In this document: positions 13,418 to 20,462 of the stretch, piece by piece
How positions within the stretch are numbered: the first letter of the stretch is position 1
How the letters are laid out: the number at the start of each line of letters is the position of its first letter
Assembly (NCBI GenBank): GCA_934670115.1
Contig: CAKUOV010000041.1
Span: 1 to 20,462, forward strand
From: an uncultured Eggerthellaceae bacterium
Lineage (GTDB): Bacteria; Actinomycetota; Coriobacteriia; Coriobacteriales; Eggerthellaceae
Direction of reading: 5' to 3'
DNA: 20,462 nucleotides
Notes under the pieces: model-generated
Told to the model about the DNA's origin: nothing
What the model saw: the letters and a program-made list of their open reading frames with translations, nothing else
Databases searched by the model: none
Program-made: the position numbers and the translations under genes

Positions 13418-14776
13418 ATGTTATCTGAGCGTATGTTAAGCACGATGGTACGCTGCTGCTCCGATGGCTATTTGAAGCTTTCGCCCACGGCGCAAACGCG
13501 TATGCCTGCGCCTACGCCCGGTAAGAAATACATGCTGTATATGCACGTGCCGTTCTGCGAGCGTTTGTGCCCGTACTGCTCGTTCAACCGCTTTCCGTTC
13601 AAAGAGGATCGCGCGGTTCCGTATTTCAAGAACATGCGCAAAGAAATGCTCATGCTCAAAGATTTGGGCTATGATTTCGAGAGCGTCTACATTGGTGGTG
13701 GCACGCCCACTATTATGATTGATGAGCTGTGCGAAACCATTGATTTGGCGCGCGACACCTTCCCCGGCATCAAGGAAGTTTCGAGCGAGACGAATCCGAA
13801 CCACCTGATTCCCGAATACGTTGAGAAGCTGGAAGGGCGCGTGCAGCGTCTTTCCGTGGGCGTTCAGAGCTTCGATGACGGTCTTTTGAAGCAAATGGAT
13901 CGCTACGACAAGTACGGCTGCGGTGCGGAAATTATCGAGCGCATTAAATATGCCAGCCCGCATTTTGTGTCGATGAACGCCGATATGATTTTTAATTTCC
14001 CTGCTCAAACGGCTGATATTCTGATTTCCGACATCGAGCGCGTGGTTGAAAGCGGTGCCTCGCAAACCACGTTCTATCCGCTTATGGCGTCTCCTTCCGT
14101 GGAGAAATCGCTTGCGGCTACGGTGGGCAAGGTCGATTACAACCGCGAAAAGCAGTTCTACGAGATTATCTGCTCGCTTTTGGCGGAAGGCGAAAACGCG
14201 CCGTTCGAGTTTGGCTCTGCGTGGACGTTCAACCGCAAGAACGTGTATCGCGCTTCGTGCGATTCGGATGTTGCGGCAGACGCAAGCGCCGGCGCGGCTG
14301 AAAATGAGGCGATGATTGACGAATACGTAGTGAATTACGAGGAATATCCTGCTATCGGTTCGGGCGGCATTACGTATTTAGGGCACGATTTGTATGTGAA
14401 TACATTCAGCGTGAATGAGTACAATACTGCTATTGAGGCGGGCAATATGTCGCTCATGGGCAAGACGAGCTTCACGCTGCGTGACCGCATGCGGTATCGC
14501 TTTATGATGCAGCTGTTTGGTTTGCGCTTGGATAAGAGGGCTTTTGAACGCGATTTTGGCATGAGCGTTGAGCTGGGGCTTCCTATGGAAATGGCATTTA
14601 TGCGTTTGAACGGGGCTTTTGCTACCGATAACGCGGAGGAATTGACGCTTACGCCGAAAGGCCGTTATCTGACGGTAGTTATGATGCGCCAGTTCTTCAT
14701 TGGCGTGAACGGTCTGCGCGATCAGGCGCGCGCTGCTCTTCAAGGAGAAGAGCGCCAGTTGATTTTTGGTGAGTAG
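13418..14776 (+). CDS. HemN/HemW-like radical SAM protein
   Basis: A 452-residue member of the coproporphyrinogen III oxidase-like radical SAM group. The [4Fe-4S] motif is C47-xxx-C51-xx-C54 in HVPFCERLCPYC, and the SAM-binding GGGTP is at 93-97. SVGVQSFDDGLLKQMDR and ADMIFNFPAQT match HemN/HemW. A region with an Asp/Ala insert (about 285-298, DVAADASAGAAENE) precedes a C-terminal winged-helix-like part (about 370-452). Family members act in heme biosynthesis, as heme chaperones (HemW) or in heme breakdown (HutW/ChuW). The sequence does not decide which, though it lacks a typical HemN length and N-terminus. ATG 13418 has AAGGAGA nearby. Confidence 0.82.
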   Translation: MLSERMLSTMVRCCSDGYLKLSPTAQTRMPAPTPGKKYMLYMHVPFCERLCPYCSFNRFPFKEDRAVPYFKNMRKEMLMLKDLGYDFESVYIGGGTPTIMIDELCETIDLARDTFPGIKEVSSETNPNHLIPEYVEKLEGRVQRLSVGVQSFDDGLLKQMDRYDKYGCGAEIIERIKYASPHFVSMNADMIFNFPAQTADILISDIERVVESGASQTTFYPLMASPSVEKSLAATVGKVDYNREKQFYEIICSLLAEGENAPFEFGSAWTFNRKNVYRASCDSDVAADASAGAAENEAMIDEYVVNYEEYPAIGSGGITYLGHDLYVNTFSVNEYNTAIEAGNMSLMGKTSFTLRDRMRYRFMMQLFGLRLDKRAFERDFGMSVELGLPMEMAFMRLNGAFATDNAEELTLTPKGRYLTVVMMRQFFIGVNGLRDQARAALQGEERQLIFGE

Positions 14777-14824
14777 CGGGCAAAAGGATATAGAGGGAAG
14801 TTGAGCGAATAAGGATAGCTCACG

Positions 14825-14875
14825 ATGCAGTATGGTGCAGATGAACGGAACATATTACGTTGGTGCGACGAATGA
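14825..14875 (+). CDS. Possible 16-residue leader peptide overlapping the next gene
   Basis: ATG 14825 lies nine bases after AAGGA (14811-14815) and opens a 16-codon frame (MQYGADERNILRWCDE) ending at TGA. It overlaps the start of the membrane protein gene in another frame. It may be chance, but the only decent ribosome binding site here fits this ATG better than the one at 14832. Confidence 0.25.
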   Translation: MQYGADERNILRWCDE

Positions 14876-15554
14876 TTCGTCTACCCCGAACGAAGGCTTC
14901 GATGCAATTGATGCCGTTTGCGGTGTCGTGTTGTTTTTGAGCTGGATTGGTGTGTTCCTGCGCTACGGCATTTTGCTTCCTTCGTTCGTGTTCGCGCTGC
15001 TCTTTGCGCTGCTTGTTGTTTCGGGCGCTCTTGATCGCAGGTCAAACCGCGCGCCGTCGATTTTAGCGCTTGCCGTGGTAGCGCTGTGGATTATCTCGGT
15101 CTGGTTCATGCCATACGGCATTGGACCCGAGGTTTCGTCGCTGGGCGCTGGCGGCTTGGTGCCGATTTTTGCGAACATTTTCGGTGTGGGTGCGCTCCCG
15201 GTTTTCTTAGATGGCCTGGTGGGCGCGGTAATCATGTTTGTGTTGGGTGCGCTGGCAGTTATTGTCATTGGCTTGCTTACCGGCTCTGAGCTTTTGAGTC
15301 CTGCAACGTTTATCACGTCTATGGCGTTGGGCCTGTTCATGGGGTCAACAGGGGCTTTGGCGGTTGTTGCGCTCATGCTGGCGGTTCTTTTGGTGTTGTT
15401 CCTGATCAGGAAGATTGTTCTGTCGCACCGCGCCGATGGAATGCTTGTTCCGCAGCTCTATACGAGCGGCTTTGGCAGCGGCAGAAAAGAAGAGCCTTTG
15501 CCCGTTGGGTTGGCGCTTGCCGCTGCGGCCATGATCTTTCTTATTTTCCTGTAA
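14832..15554 (+). CDS. Polytopic membrane protein, possibly a degenerate A24 peptidase relative
   Basis: A 240-residue protein with about six hydrophobic helices; I do not recognise a firm family. Two stretches recall A24 prepilin peptidases: ALDRRSNRAPSI (Asp68), like the first aspartate motif D.R...IP, and GLLTGSELLSPATF with ALGLFMGSTGAL, in the place of GxGD and the following helix. The second acidic residue would be Glu153 instead of Asp. A PLPVGLALA tail also resembles the family end. If the relation is real the protein may be inactive or altered. Start choice is uncertain: ATG 14832, GTG 14835 or ATG 14841, with AAGGA 16 or more bases upstream. It is 55 bases after the radical SAM gene and convergent with the dipeptidase gene. 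Confidence 0.6.
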   Translation: MVQMNGTYYVGATNDSSTPNEGFDAIDAVCGVVLFLSWIGVFLRYGILLPSFVFALLFALLVVSGALDRRSNRAPSILALAVVALWIISVWFMPYGIGPEVSSLGAGGLVPIFANIFGVGALPVFLDGLVGAVIMFVLGALAVIVIGLLTGSELLSPATFITSMALGLFMGSTGALAVVALMLAVLLVLFLIRKIVLSHRADGMLVPQLYTSGFGSGRKEEPLPVGLALAAAAMIFLIFL

Positions 15555-15595
15555 GGATTGCGAAACGCAGGTGCTCCGGGCGCTGCACTTCGCCG

Positions 15596-17155
15596 CTAGA
15601 ACCCAATGATTACACGTGCATAAATGCGCAGCGCTTCTTTCAAATCCTCTTCGCGCATTCCTTCATTAGGGCTGTGCATTCCGCCCACCCAATCAGGCAT
15701 GGAAACCCAGGGTTTCTCGGGCCCGAAACTTGCCGCGTTGCTGAACAAGCGCGCATACGTGCCACCACCCATGGTGAAGGGTTCGGCGTTCTCGCCCGTT
15801 GCTTCGTTATAAGCGCGCAGCAGGGTTTGAATCTCGGGCGATTGCGGGTTAACCAGGAACGGCTCCATGCAAGAGTCGCGCAAAATCGATGCTCCGCATG
15901 CGCACGATGCTCTGCGGATGCGCATCTCAATTTCATCGGCGGAAATGCAGGTGGGGAAGCGACAATCGATGGTTTGCCGCATGCATCCGTCTTGAAGCGA
16001 AATCATGCCGCCAACCATGGTCAGACTGCCAAAATCTTTGTCTGAGCAGACGCAATCGAAACAACTTCCATCGGTGCAACTGAGCAGCTGTTGCTCAAGC
16101 TGCAAGAATGCGCGCTCGTCTTCCGTGCAAAGATCGTTTGCTAGAAGGTAGTCAACCAAGATCCCAATGGCGTTGATACCGCCTTCGGGGATAGACGCGT
16201 GTTGGCATTTTCCATGAGCGTCAATGCGCGCGGTTCCGTTGCCCAAATCCGTTACGGTAATGCGCTCTGCTGCGGGAAGCGTGTCTGCGGTAACAGCATT
16301 ATCGCAGCTTACCACTGCAAAAGCGGAGCCAGGAACGGCGTTGGGCGCTGTGCCACCTTGAATGTCAATGATTCTACCGTTTCGCAGAGGCCTGCTTACC
16401 AGCGTGCCATCGTAGTGGCCTTTTTCGCCATAGCACACGGGAAACTCTGCATCGGGTGTGAAAAGAAAGTCAGGGTCTTGGAAGCGCTCGCGGTAGTAAG
16501 GAACATCTTCCATGCCCGTTTCTTCTGCTGCACCGAAAAGAAAGCGCAGGTCATAGGGGAGTGTCACGCCAAGCCGTTTCCAAACGTTCATAGCATGCAG
16601 CGCAACAACAACGGGTCCCTTGTCATCGGCAATGCCACGCCCCAGCAAAAAGCCGTCTTTACGGGTAACGGCATACGATTCCACATTCCAGCCAGGACCT
16701 GCGGGAACAATGTCCACATGGCCGATGATGCCGATTTGGCGACGTCGGGTTTCTGTGCCCGTGCGCTCGTCTGCGCGCGCACCCCCGCTCGCTTCAGCAT
16801 TCGGAGCACCCATTGCGACCGCAACGCCGGCATCTCCCGCCGTGCCCGTAGCGCCAGCGCCTGTATCCGCGCCGCCTTCTTCACCCAAATAATCCGCGTA
16901 CCCGATATAGCCATCCACATCGTGCGTCTTGAAACCCATGCGACCTGCGATTTCAAGCGCAGCATCAAGCGCGCGACGCGGCCCGGGCCCAAACGGCGCT
17001 TTTTTCTGCGGGTTCGCCTTACTATCTTCGCGGAAACTGGGAATGGCAATGAGCGTTTGCAAGTCCGCCAGCACGTCTTCCCAATGCTCGTTTACGTATG
17101 CGTCGATAACCCGATCAATTCTCTCGGGTGAATTCACCAGTTCAGAATACAGCAT
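15596..17155 (-). CDS. pepV: M20-family dipeptidase, PepV/Sapep type
   Basis: A 519-residue cytoplasmic zinc-dependent dipeptidase releasing amino acids from short peptides. Metal-site motifs in order are GHVDIVPAGPGW (His146, Asp148), GRGIADDKGP (Asp177/178), EETG (Glu211/212), TPDAEFPV, and near the end GGGTYAR and GGMHSPNEG (the late His ligand). The lid domain lies between about 250 and 385. Residues 91-139, between IGYADYL and IGIIGHVD, are a low-complexity Gly/Ala/Asp insert that most PepV relatives are expected to lack, which explains the length above the usual roughly 470. The start follows AAAGG at a long distance, so it is less certain. It lies 24 bases behind the antiporter gene, so the two probably form one operon. 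Confidence 0.88.
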   Translation of the reverse strand: MLYSELVNSPERIDRVIDAYVNEHWEDVLADLQTLIAIPSFREDSKANPQKKAPFGPGPRRALDAALEIAGRMGFKTHDVDGYIGYADYLGEEGGADTGAGATGTAGDAGVAVAMGAPNAEASGGARADERTGTETRRRQIGIIGHVDIVPAGPGWNVESYAVTRKDGFLLGRGIADDKGPVVVALHAMNVWKRLGVTLPYDLRFLFGAAEETGMEDVPYYRERFQDPDFLFTPDAEFPVCYGEKGHYDGTLVSRPLRNGRIIDIQGGTAPNAVPGSAFAVVSCDNAVTADTLPAAERITVTDLGNGTARIDAHGKCQHASIPEGGINAIGILVDYLLANDLCTEDERAFLQLEQQLLSCTDGSCFDCVCSDKDFGSLTMVGGMISLQDGCMRQTIDCRFPTCISADEIEMRIRRASCACGASILRDSCMEPFLVNPQSPEIQTLLRAYNEATGENAEPFTMGGGTYARLFSNAASFGPEKPWVSMPDWVGGMHSPNEGMREEDLKEALRIYARVIIGF

Positions 17156-17179
17156 GGCCTGTCTTACGACCTTTCGGTG

Positions 17180-18559
17180 CTATAGGAAGAATATCAGGGT
17201 GTCAATTATGAAAAGCGGTACCAAAACCGCACATGACCAGCCCATATAGCCGAAGAAACTGGGCATTTTCACGCCACCGGAACGCTCGGAAATGCTCTTG
17301 ACCATGAAGTTCGGTGCGTTGCCAATGTAGGTGATGGCGCCCATGAACACAGCACCTGCACTAATGGCTAGAAGGATTTCGGGCGCAACAATGCCTACCG
17401 TGGTTGCCACGCCTTCGGTGGCACCCAAAGCACCTGCTGTGGTTAGGAATACCACATAGGTGGGCGAGTTATCCAGGAAGCTAGACAATGCACCGGTAAT
17501 CCAGAAGAACTTCACGGGGGAATCGATTCCCAGCTCGCCGCCGTACGTGCGCAGCAACGCCAGAGCCGGAATCATGGTGATGAAGATGCCAATGAACAAT
17601 TTGGCAACTTCCGCAATGGGGCCCCACTCGAAGTCGTTCTTTTCGCGCAACACGGGTTTCGTGGTGTACCAAGAAAGGCCCGCTGCAATTGCAATCAGGA
17701 TAATTTGTAGGAAGTAATTGAAGCCCAGATGGATGCCTTCGTAGACGTCAATGCCAATGACCTGGCCTTTTGCGTCCAGGAAGGAATTGATTTGCGGGAT
17801 GGTGCCGTTCAGGATAACCGCAAGAATGATAAGGGCCAAAAACGCCACATTGTGGCCGCCCTCAATGCGGAAGGGAACGCGACCCATGGCTTTGCGCTCG
17901 AGCTCCAAAGCTTCCAGGCCTTCTTTACCTTCTTTCTTGACAAAATGATTGTCGATCAGGGCAAACAGCACCAAAAGAAGGACGGTATTCAAAATCAGGA
18001 TGTGCCAGATATGCTCCATAGTCCACAGGAACGGCACGCCGCGCAAAAAGCCCAGGAACAGCGGCGGGTCACCCAAGGGGGTCAGGCAGCCGCCCATGTT
18101 GGCAACAAGGAAAATGAAGAACACAATGATGTGCGTCTTGTTGCGACGCCACACGTTTGCGCGCAGCACGGGGCGAATCAATAGCATGGCCGCGCCCGTG
18201 GTGCCCACCCAGCTTGCCAGGAATGTGCCGATGGCCAGCATAATCACGTTGTTGCGCGTGGTGCCGGGAATGGTACCTGCTACGTGGATGTTGCCCGTGA
18301 CAATGAACAGGCCCAACAGCAAAACGATAAAGGGAATGTAGTCAAGTACAACCGATTCCATAAGCTCGTGGCCGGTTTCGTGCATTCCGTAAGCAATGGT
18401 GAACGGAATCAGGAAAACAAGCGACCAAAAAACGGCAACGTGCAGCTGGTGGTGTTCCCACCATTCGGCAAGTTTCGTCAAAGGCAGAATTGCAATACAA
18501 AGAAGCATGCCCGCAAAGGGGATGATGCTCCAGATAGGTAGGGTAGCGCCAATGTCCAT
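17180..18559 (-). CDS. NhaD/CitMHS-type sodium:proton antiporter
   Basis: A 459-residue integral membrane protein of the ion transporter superfamily with about eleven helices. Conserved features are GTIPGTTRNN (about 95-104), WVGTTGAAMLLIRP (about 117-130) and MGGCLTPLGDPPLFLGFLRGVPF from about 155. The C-terminal half repeats the fold with SSFLDNSPTYVVF and TYIGNAPNFMVK. Proteins of this type exchange sodium or lithium for protons; a carboxylate substrate is a less likely alternative. The start ATG follows GGAGG (TCGGAGGACTTCC). It heads a probable two-gene operon with the dipeptidase gene. The 233 bases upstream hold an ACCTGCG/CGCAGGT dyad (18684-18690, 18713-18719) but no sure promoter. 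Confidence 0.87.
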   Translation of the reverse strand: MDIGATLPIWSIIPFAGMLLCIAILPLTKLAEWWEHHQLHVAVFWSLVFLIPFTIAYGMHETGHELMESVVLDYIPFIVLLLGLFIVTGNIHVAGTIPGTTRNNVIMLAIGTFLASWVGTTGAAMLLIRPVLRANVWRRNKTHIIVFFIFLVANMGGCLTPLGDPPLFLGFLRGVPFLWTMEHIWHILILNTVLLLVLFALIDNHFVKKEGKEGLEALELERKAMGRVPFRIEGGHNVAFLALIILAVILNGTIPQINSFLDAKGQVIGIDVYEGIHLGFNYFLQIILIAIAAGLSWYTTKPVLREKNDFEWGPIAEVAKLFIGIFITMIPALALLRTYGGELGIDSPVKFFWITGALSSFLDNSPTYVVFLTTAGALGATEGVATTVGIVAPEILLAISAGAVFMGAITYIGNAPNFMVKSISERSGGVKMPSFFGYMGWSCAVLVPLFIIDTLIFFL

Positions 18560-18792
18560 GGAAGTCCTCCGATAGTTTGCATACTGTCTTAGTTTACTCT
18601 AACCCACATGCTGCTTGTGCCCATGCGCGAAATGTACCCCTAACTGTAACAAAAGCGGACCGTATTTGTTGAATTGCGGTTCTACCTGCGCGCTTTTGTT
18701 TTCGCAGGTTATATTGCGTGTTTGATACGCGAATGAGCGGATGCGCTGAAGCGGTCTTGAATCAGCTTACGTTCGTACGGAAAATGCCGAAT

Positions 18793-19200
18793 CTACTCCT
18801 TTAGCAGATCGGCAAGGGTAATGCTGTCAATGTATTTTTCGATAACGGCATCAAGCCCGCGCCAGAACGATACGGTGGTGCACACGTCTTGCCGAGGGCA
18901 GGGAGTGCCCCCTTCCAAGCAAGAAACAGGCGCAGTTGATCCTTCTGCTGCGCGTAGAACATCGCCCGCAAGAATGTTTTTGGGCTGATCAGACAGGCGG
19001 TATCCGCCGTATTTACCGCGCGAGCTGGTGATGATGCCCTTGTTCGAAAGACAGCGAGCCAGTTGTTCTAAGTACTTCATGGAAACGCATTCCGCTTCGG
19101 CAATGTCTTTGAGCGAAACGGGCGCCTTCTTTTCTTTTTCCAGTTTTGCAAGGGCTATTACCATACGTAACGCATAGCGGCCCTTTGTTGAAATGAGCAT
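18793..19200 (-). CDS. Rrf2-family transcriptional regulator
   Basis: A 135-residue winged-helix regulator. It starts MLISTKGRYALRMVIALAKL, the family signature, followed by the recognition region VSLKDIAEAECVSMKYLEQ and the wing SSRGKYGGYRLS. Three cysteines, C94, C101 and C107, in the C-terminal loop correspond to the Fe-S or redox-sensing ligands of IscR-like members, so it may sense iron-sulfur or redox state. I use ATG 19200 because GGGAGGG lies just upstream and the family start matches; an upstream in-frame start would cover that site. It has its own promoter and an operator-like dyad. No isc or suf gene is nearby, so its targets are unknown. Confidence 0.9.
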   Translation of the reverse strand: MLISTKGRYALRMVIALAKLEKEKKAPVSLKDIAEAECVSMKYLEQLARCLSNKGIITSSRGKYGGYRLSDQPKNILAGDVLRAAEGSTAPVSCLEGGTPCPRQDVCTTVSFWRGLDAVIEKYIDSITLADLLKE

Positions 19201-19213
19201 TGTTCCCTCCCAA

Positions 19214-19258
19214 GGAAAAGTGTTTCCTGTCATTCTACCACCAAACGTAGGGTGTCAA
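19214..19258 (-). promoter_or_regulatory. Promoter and overlapping dyad of the Rrf2 gene
   Basis: On the minus strand TTGACA (19258-19253), a 15-bp spacer and TAGAAT (19237-19232) preceded by an extended TGG. The predicted start near 19225 falls inside the dyad GGAAA-N4-TTTCC (19214-19227), a position suited to repressor binding and autoregulation. Confidence 0.6.
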
Positions 19259-19317
19259 GCAAGGCTGCACACAACAAAGGCCGTGGTCGAAGCTGCATGA
19301 TGGAAACGAGCAACCGA

Positions 19318-19348
19318 TTGACAAGCCGATATGCGGCAAAACTGTCAA
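19318..19348. promoter_or_regulatory. TTGACA...TGTCAA dyad
   Basis: TTGACA (19318-19323) and TGTCAA (19343-19348) flank an inner CCG-N5-CGG. It is a possible operator between the Rrf2 gene and the A24 peptidase gene. Confidence 0.3.
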
Positions 19349-19371
19349 CCTACGCGCTGGGAGCTTCGGCT

Positions 19372-19468
19372 ATTTGATAGCTTTTTGTTAGGAATTTCGC
19401 GCGTTTTGCTGGTTTTCTGTCAACGGTGCGCGCTGTTTTGATGGCTTTTTGTCAGGTTTTTGATAGCG
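19372..19468 (+). repeat. Phased GATAGC-T5 repeat array, cluster 2
   Basis: Four degenerate copies have the core G at 19376, 19408, 19440 and 19462, so spacings are 32, 32 and 22 bp. The first copy (19372-19391) is ATTTGATAGCTTTTTGTTAG, identical to 6886-6905. The second and third read TTTTGCTGGTTTTCTGTCAA and TTTTGATGGCTTTTTGTCAG. The fourth keeps only TTTTTGATAGC and runs into the start region of the A24 peptidase gene. Confidence 0.65.
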
Positions 19469-19477
19469 GCGTTTCGT

Positions 19478-20119
19478 ATGCTTCTTCCTATGTTTGTAGA
19501 TCGGCTGCTGATTGAGCGTGGACTTGCAGCTGTGCAGCTTATCGCGATGAGTGGTGTGCGAAGGGGGAAGGGGCGAAGCGTGTTTTCGCTGGTTGTTACT
19601 GTGGGCGAAGGTGCCTGCTTGCTGGCGTTTTTAATGCTGGCAATTGCGATTTCTTGGTACGATGTGCGCCAGTGCATTATTGTGCCGCAGCTTTTGGCTT
19701 GTCTTGTGGCTGTGTGGCTTTTGTCGGTGGTGCTGACCGCATTGCAGCAAGGGGTTACGTGTGCGCTGCTGTATGTCGCGCGCGGCGTGGCGGGTTTTGT
19801 GGGCGTTGCCGTGTGCTTGCTTCTTGCGGCGTTTGCGTACGAGCGTTTGTGTGGGCGGGATTCGTTTGGCGGTGGAGACATAAAGCTGCTGGCGGTTTTC
19901 GCGCTTTACCTGGGATTCAAGGGCGCAATCGTGTGTTTGTTTGCGGCTTGCGCGCTCATGCTGATCTTTGTTGCAGGAAAAGCTTTGCTGCAAACGCTTG
20001 TCGTTCGGCTTGCTGCTTCTTCCGGTGGGCGTCCAGCTGCGTCGCTACTCCGCGATGCTACTTTCCCCTTCGCCCCCGCCCTTTGCATCGCGGCTTTCGC
20101 GCTGCTGCTGATTGGTTGA
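19478..20119 (+). CDS. A24-family prepilin peptidase (CpaA/TadV-type)
   Basis: A membrane aspartyl protease that trims the leader of type IV or Flp pilins. Counted from ATG 19478 it has 213 residues. The first catalytic Asp is in SWYDVRQCIIVPQ (Asp62) and the second in the GxGD motif SFGGGDIKLLA (Asp134), followed by the typical ALYLGFKGAI helix and a TFPFAPALCIAA tail like the family FPFGP ending. The N-terminal methylase domain with paired CxxC motifs is missing, as in CpaA/TadV. The start is uncertain: TTG 19460, ATG 19478 and ATG 19490 all lack a good ribosome binding site, and the repeat array reaches into this region. No pilus genes are in the window. Confidence 0.8.
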   Translation: MLLPMFVDRLLIERGLAAVQLIAMSGVRRGKGRSVFSLVVTVGEGACLLAFLMLAIAISWYDVRQCIIVPQLLACLVAVWLLSVVLTALQQGVTCALLYVARGVAGFVGVAVCLLLAAFAYERLCGRDSFGGGDIKLLAVFALYLGFKGAIVCLFAACALMLIFVAGKALLQTLVVRLAASSGGRPAASLLRDATFPFAPALCIAAFALLLIG

Positions 20120-20183
20120 GTTCAAATACCGATATGCGATATGTTGTTGCAAAGGAGTTCTTACTAGGGTGAGAGGGGACATG

Positions 20184-20351
20184 ATGAGCAAAGAGGAGCC
20201 TTTGATTCGTGTTATGACCCAGACTGCTATTGATGCGATGCGTAATCGATATGAAGAAATGTCTTTACCTCTTTCAGATAACTGGCCTGGTAAAGACTTT
20301 AAGGAAATACGAAGCGAACTTGATGATGAGCGCTGCGCGCGCTTTGACTAA
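20184..20351 (+). CDS. Small hypothetical protein, 55 residues
   Basis: This begins MSKEEPLIRVMTQTAIDAM and ends DDERCARFD. It is hydrophilic, probably mostly helical, with no membrane segment. GAGAGGGG (20171-20178) lies 5 bases before ATG 20184; ATG 20181 is the alternative. It is 64 bases behind the A24 peptidase gene. I do not recognise a family. The size and charge would suit an antitoxin or adaptor, but nothing in the sequence proves it. Confidence 0.65.
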   Translation: MSKEEPLIRVMTQTAIDAMRNRYEEMSLPLSDNWPGKDFKEIRSELDDERCARFD

Positions 20352-20462
20352 TAAAAATCAAAAAAGTACTTGCAATCCATAATGTTACCTGACTTTCGAG
20401 CACGGATTTCATTTCTGGTGCTAAGAATTGAGCAACCCCGTGACCTGCGGTTATGTTGCACC
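20352..20462. other. Right edge of window, no assigned gene
   Basis: TTGCAA at 20370-20375 is a possible -35 box but no good -10 follows. A frame from ATG 20382 stays open for 27 codons to the edge without a ribosome binding site. No homology is recognised. Confidence 0.3.

Noticed and set aside
15674..17131. Long plus-strand frames opposite the dipeptidase gene
   Set aside because: They are antisense shadows: the minus strand carries all M20 motifs in order.
20400..20462. Minus-strand sequence resembling a tRNA T-arm (GGTCACGGGGTTG)
   Set aside because: The 3' side does not pair and no acceptor or anticodon stem could be built.

Overview
The window is bacterial chromosome of moderate to high GC. 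It carries a conserved housekeeping core with small accessory patches at both ends and in the middle. Gene style suggests a gut-type actinobacterium of the class Coriobacteriia, perhaps Eggerthellaceae: a secreted protein with choline-binding-like aromatic repeats, a HemN-like radical SAM protein, a PepV-type dipeptidase, a Tad/CpaA-type A24 peptidase and AGGAGG-type ribosome binding sites. The lineage is an inference from gene content, not from a marker-gene comparison.

Left part (1-6700). The first 76 bases are the 3' end of a group II intron (domains V and VI, with a bulged branch-point A and a 3' splice site). Then come a PrsA/SurA-like foldase lipoprotein, two tandem tRNA-Ser genes (anticodons GGA and CGA), each with its own terminator, and a gene-poor stretch with a 189-bp element bounded by 31-bp imperfect inverted repeats. 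An accessory block follows. It holds a minus-strand secreted cell-wall-binding-type gene broken by an in-frame TGA, a divergent LysR regulator and a minus-strand two-helix membrane protein. Both minus-strand genes end in the same roughly 110-bp stop-codon-to-terminator sequence. A Mn-type cation diffusion facilitator and a very acidic orphan protein close this part.

Centre (6800-14800). This is the core: rpsF-ssb-rpsR-rplI with a clear sigma-A promoter and an S6:S18-type leader, then dnaB, purA, purD and a HemN-like radical SAM protein. These genes cover ribosome assembly, replication and purine synthesis. Between purD and the radical SAM gene lies a compact, strongly palindromic 140-bp non-coding block.

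Right part (14800-20462). A polytopic membrane protein that may be a degenerate A24 relative is followed by a minus-strand antiporter-dipeptidase operon, an Rrf2 regulator with a readable promoter and overlapping dyad, an intact A24 prepilin peptidase and a small orphan protein. The most unusual signal is a degenerate repeat (ATTTGATAGCTTTTTGTTAG, present twice as an exact 20-mer). It occurs in short arrays upstream of rpsF and upstream of the A24 peptidase, with copies spaced by about 21 or 32 bp, that is, two or three helical turns.
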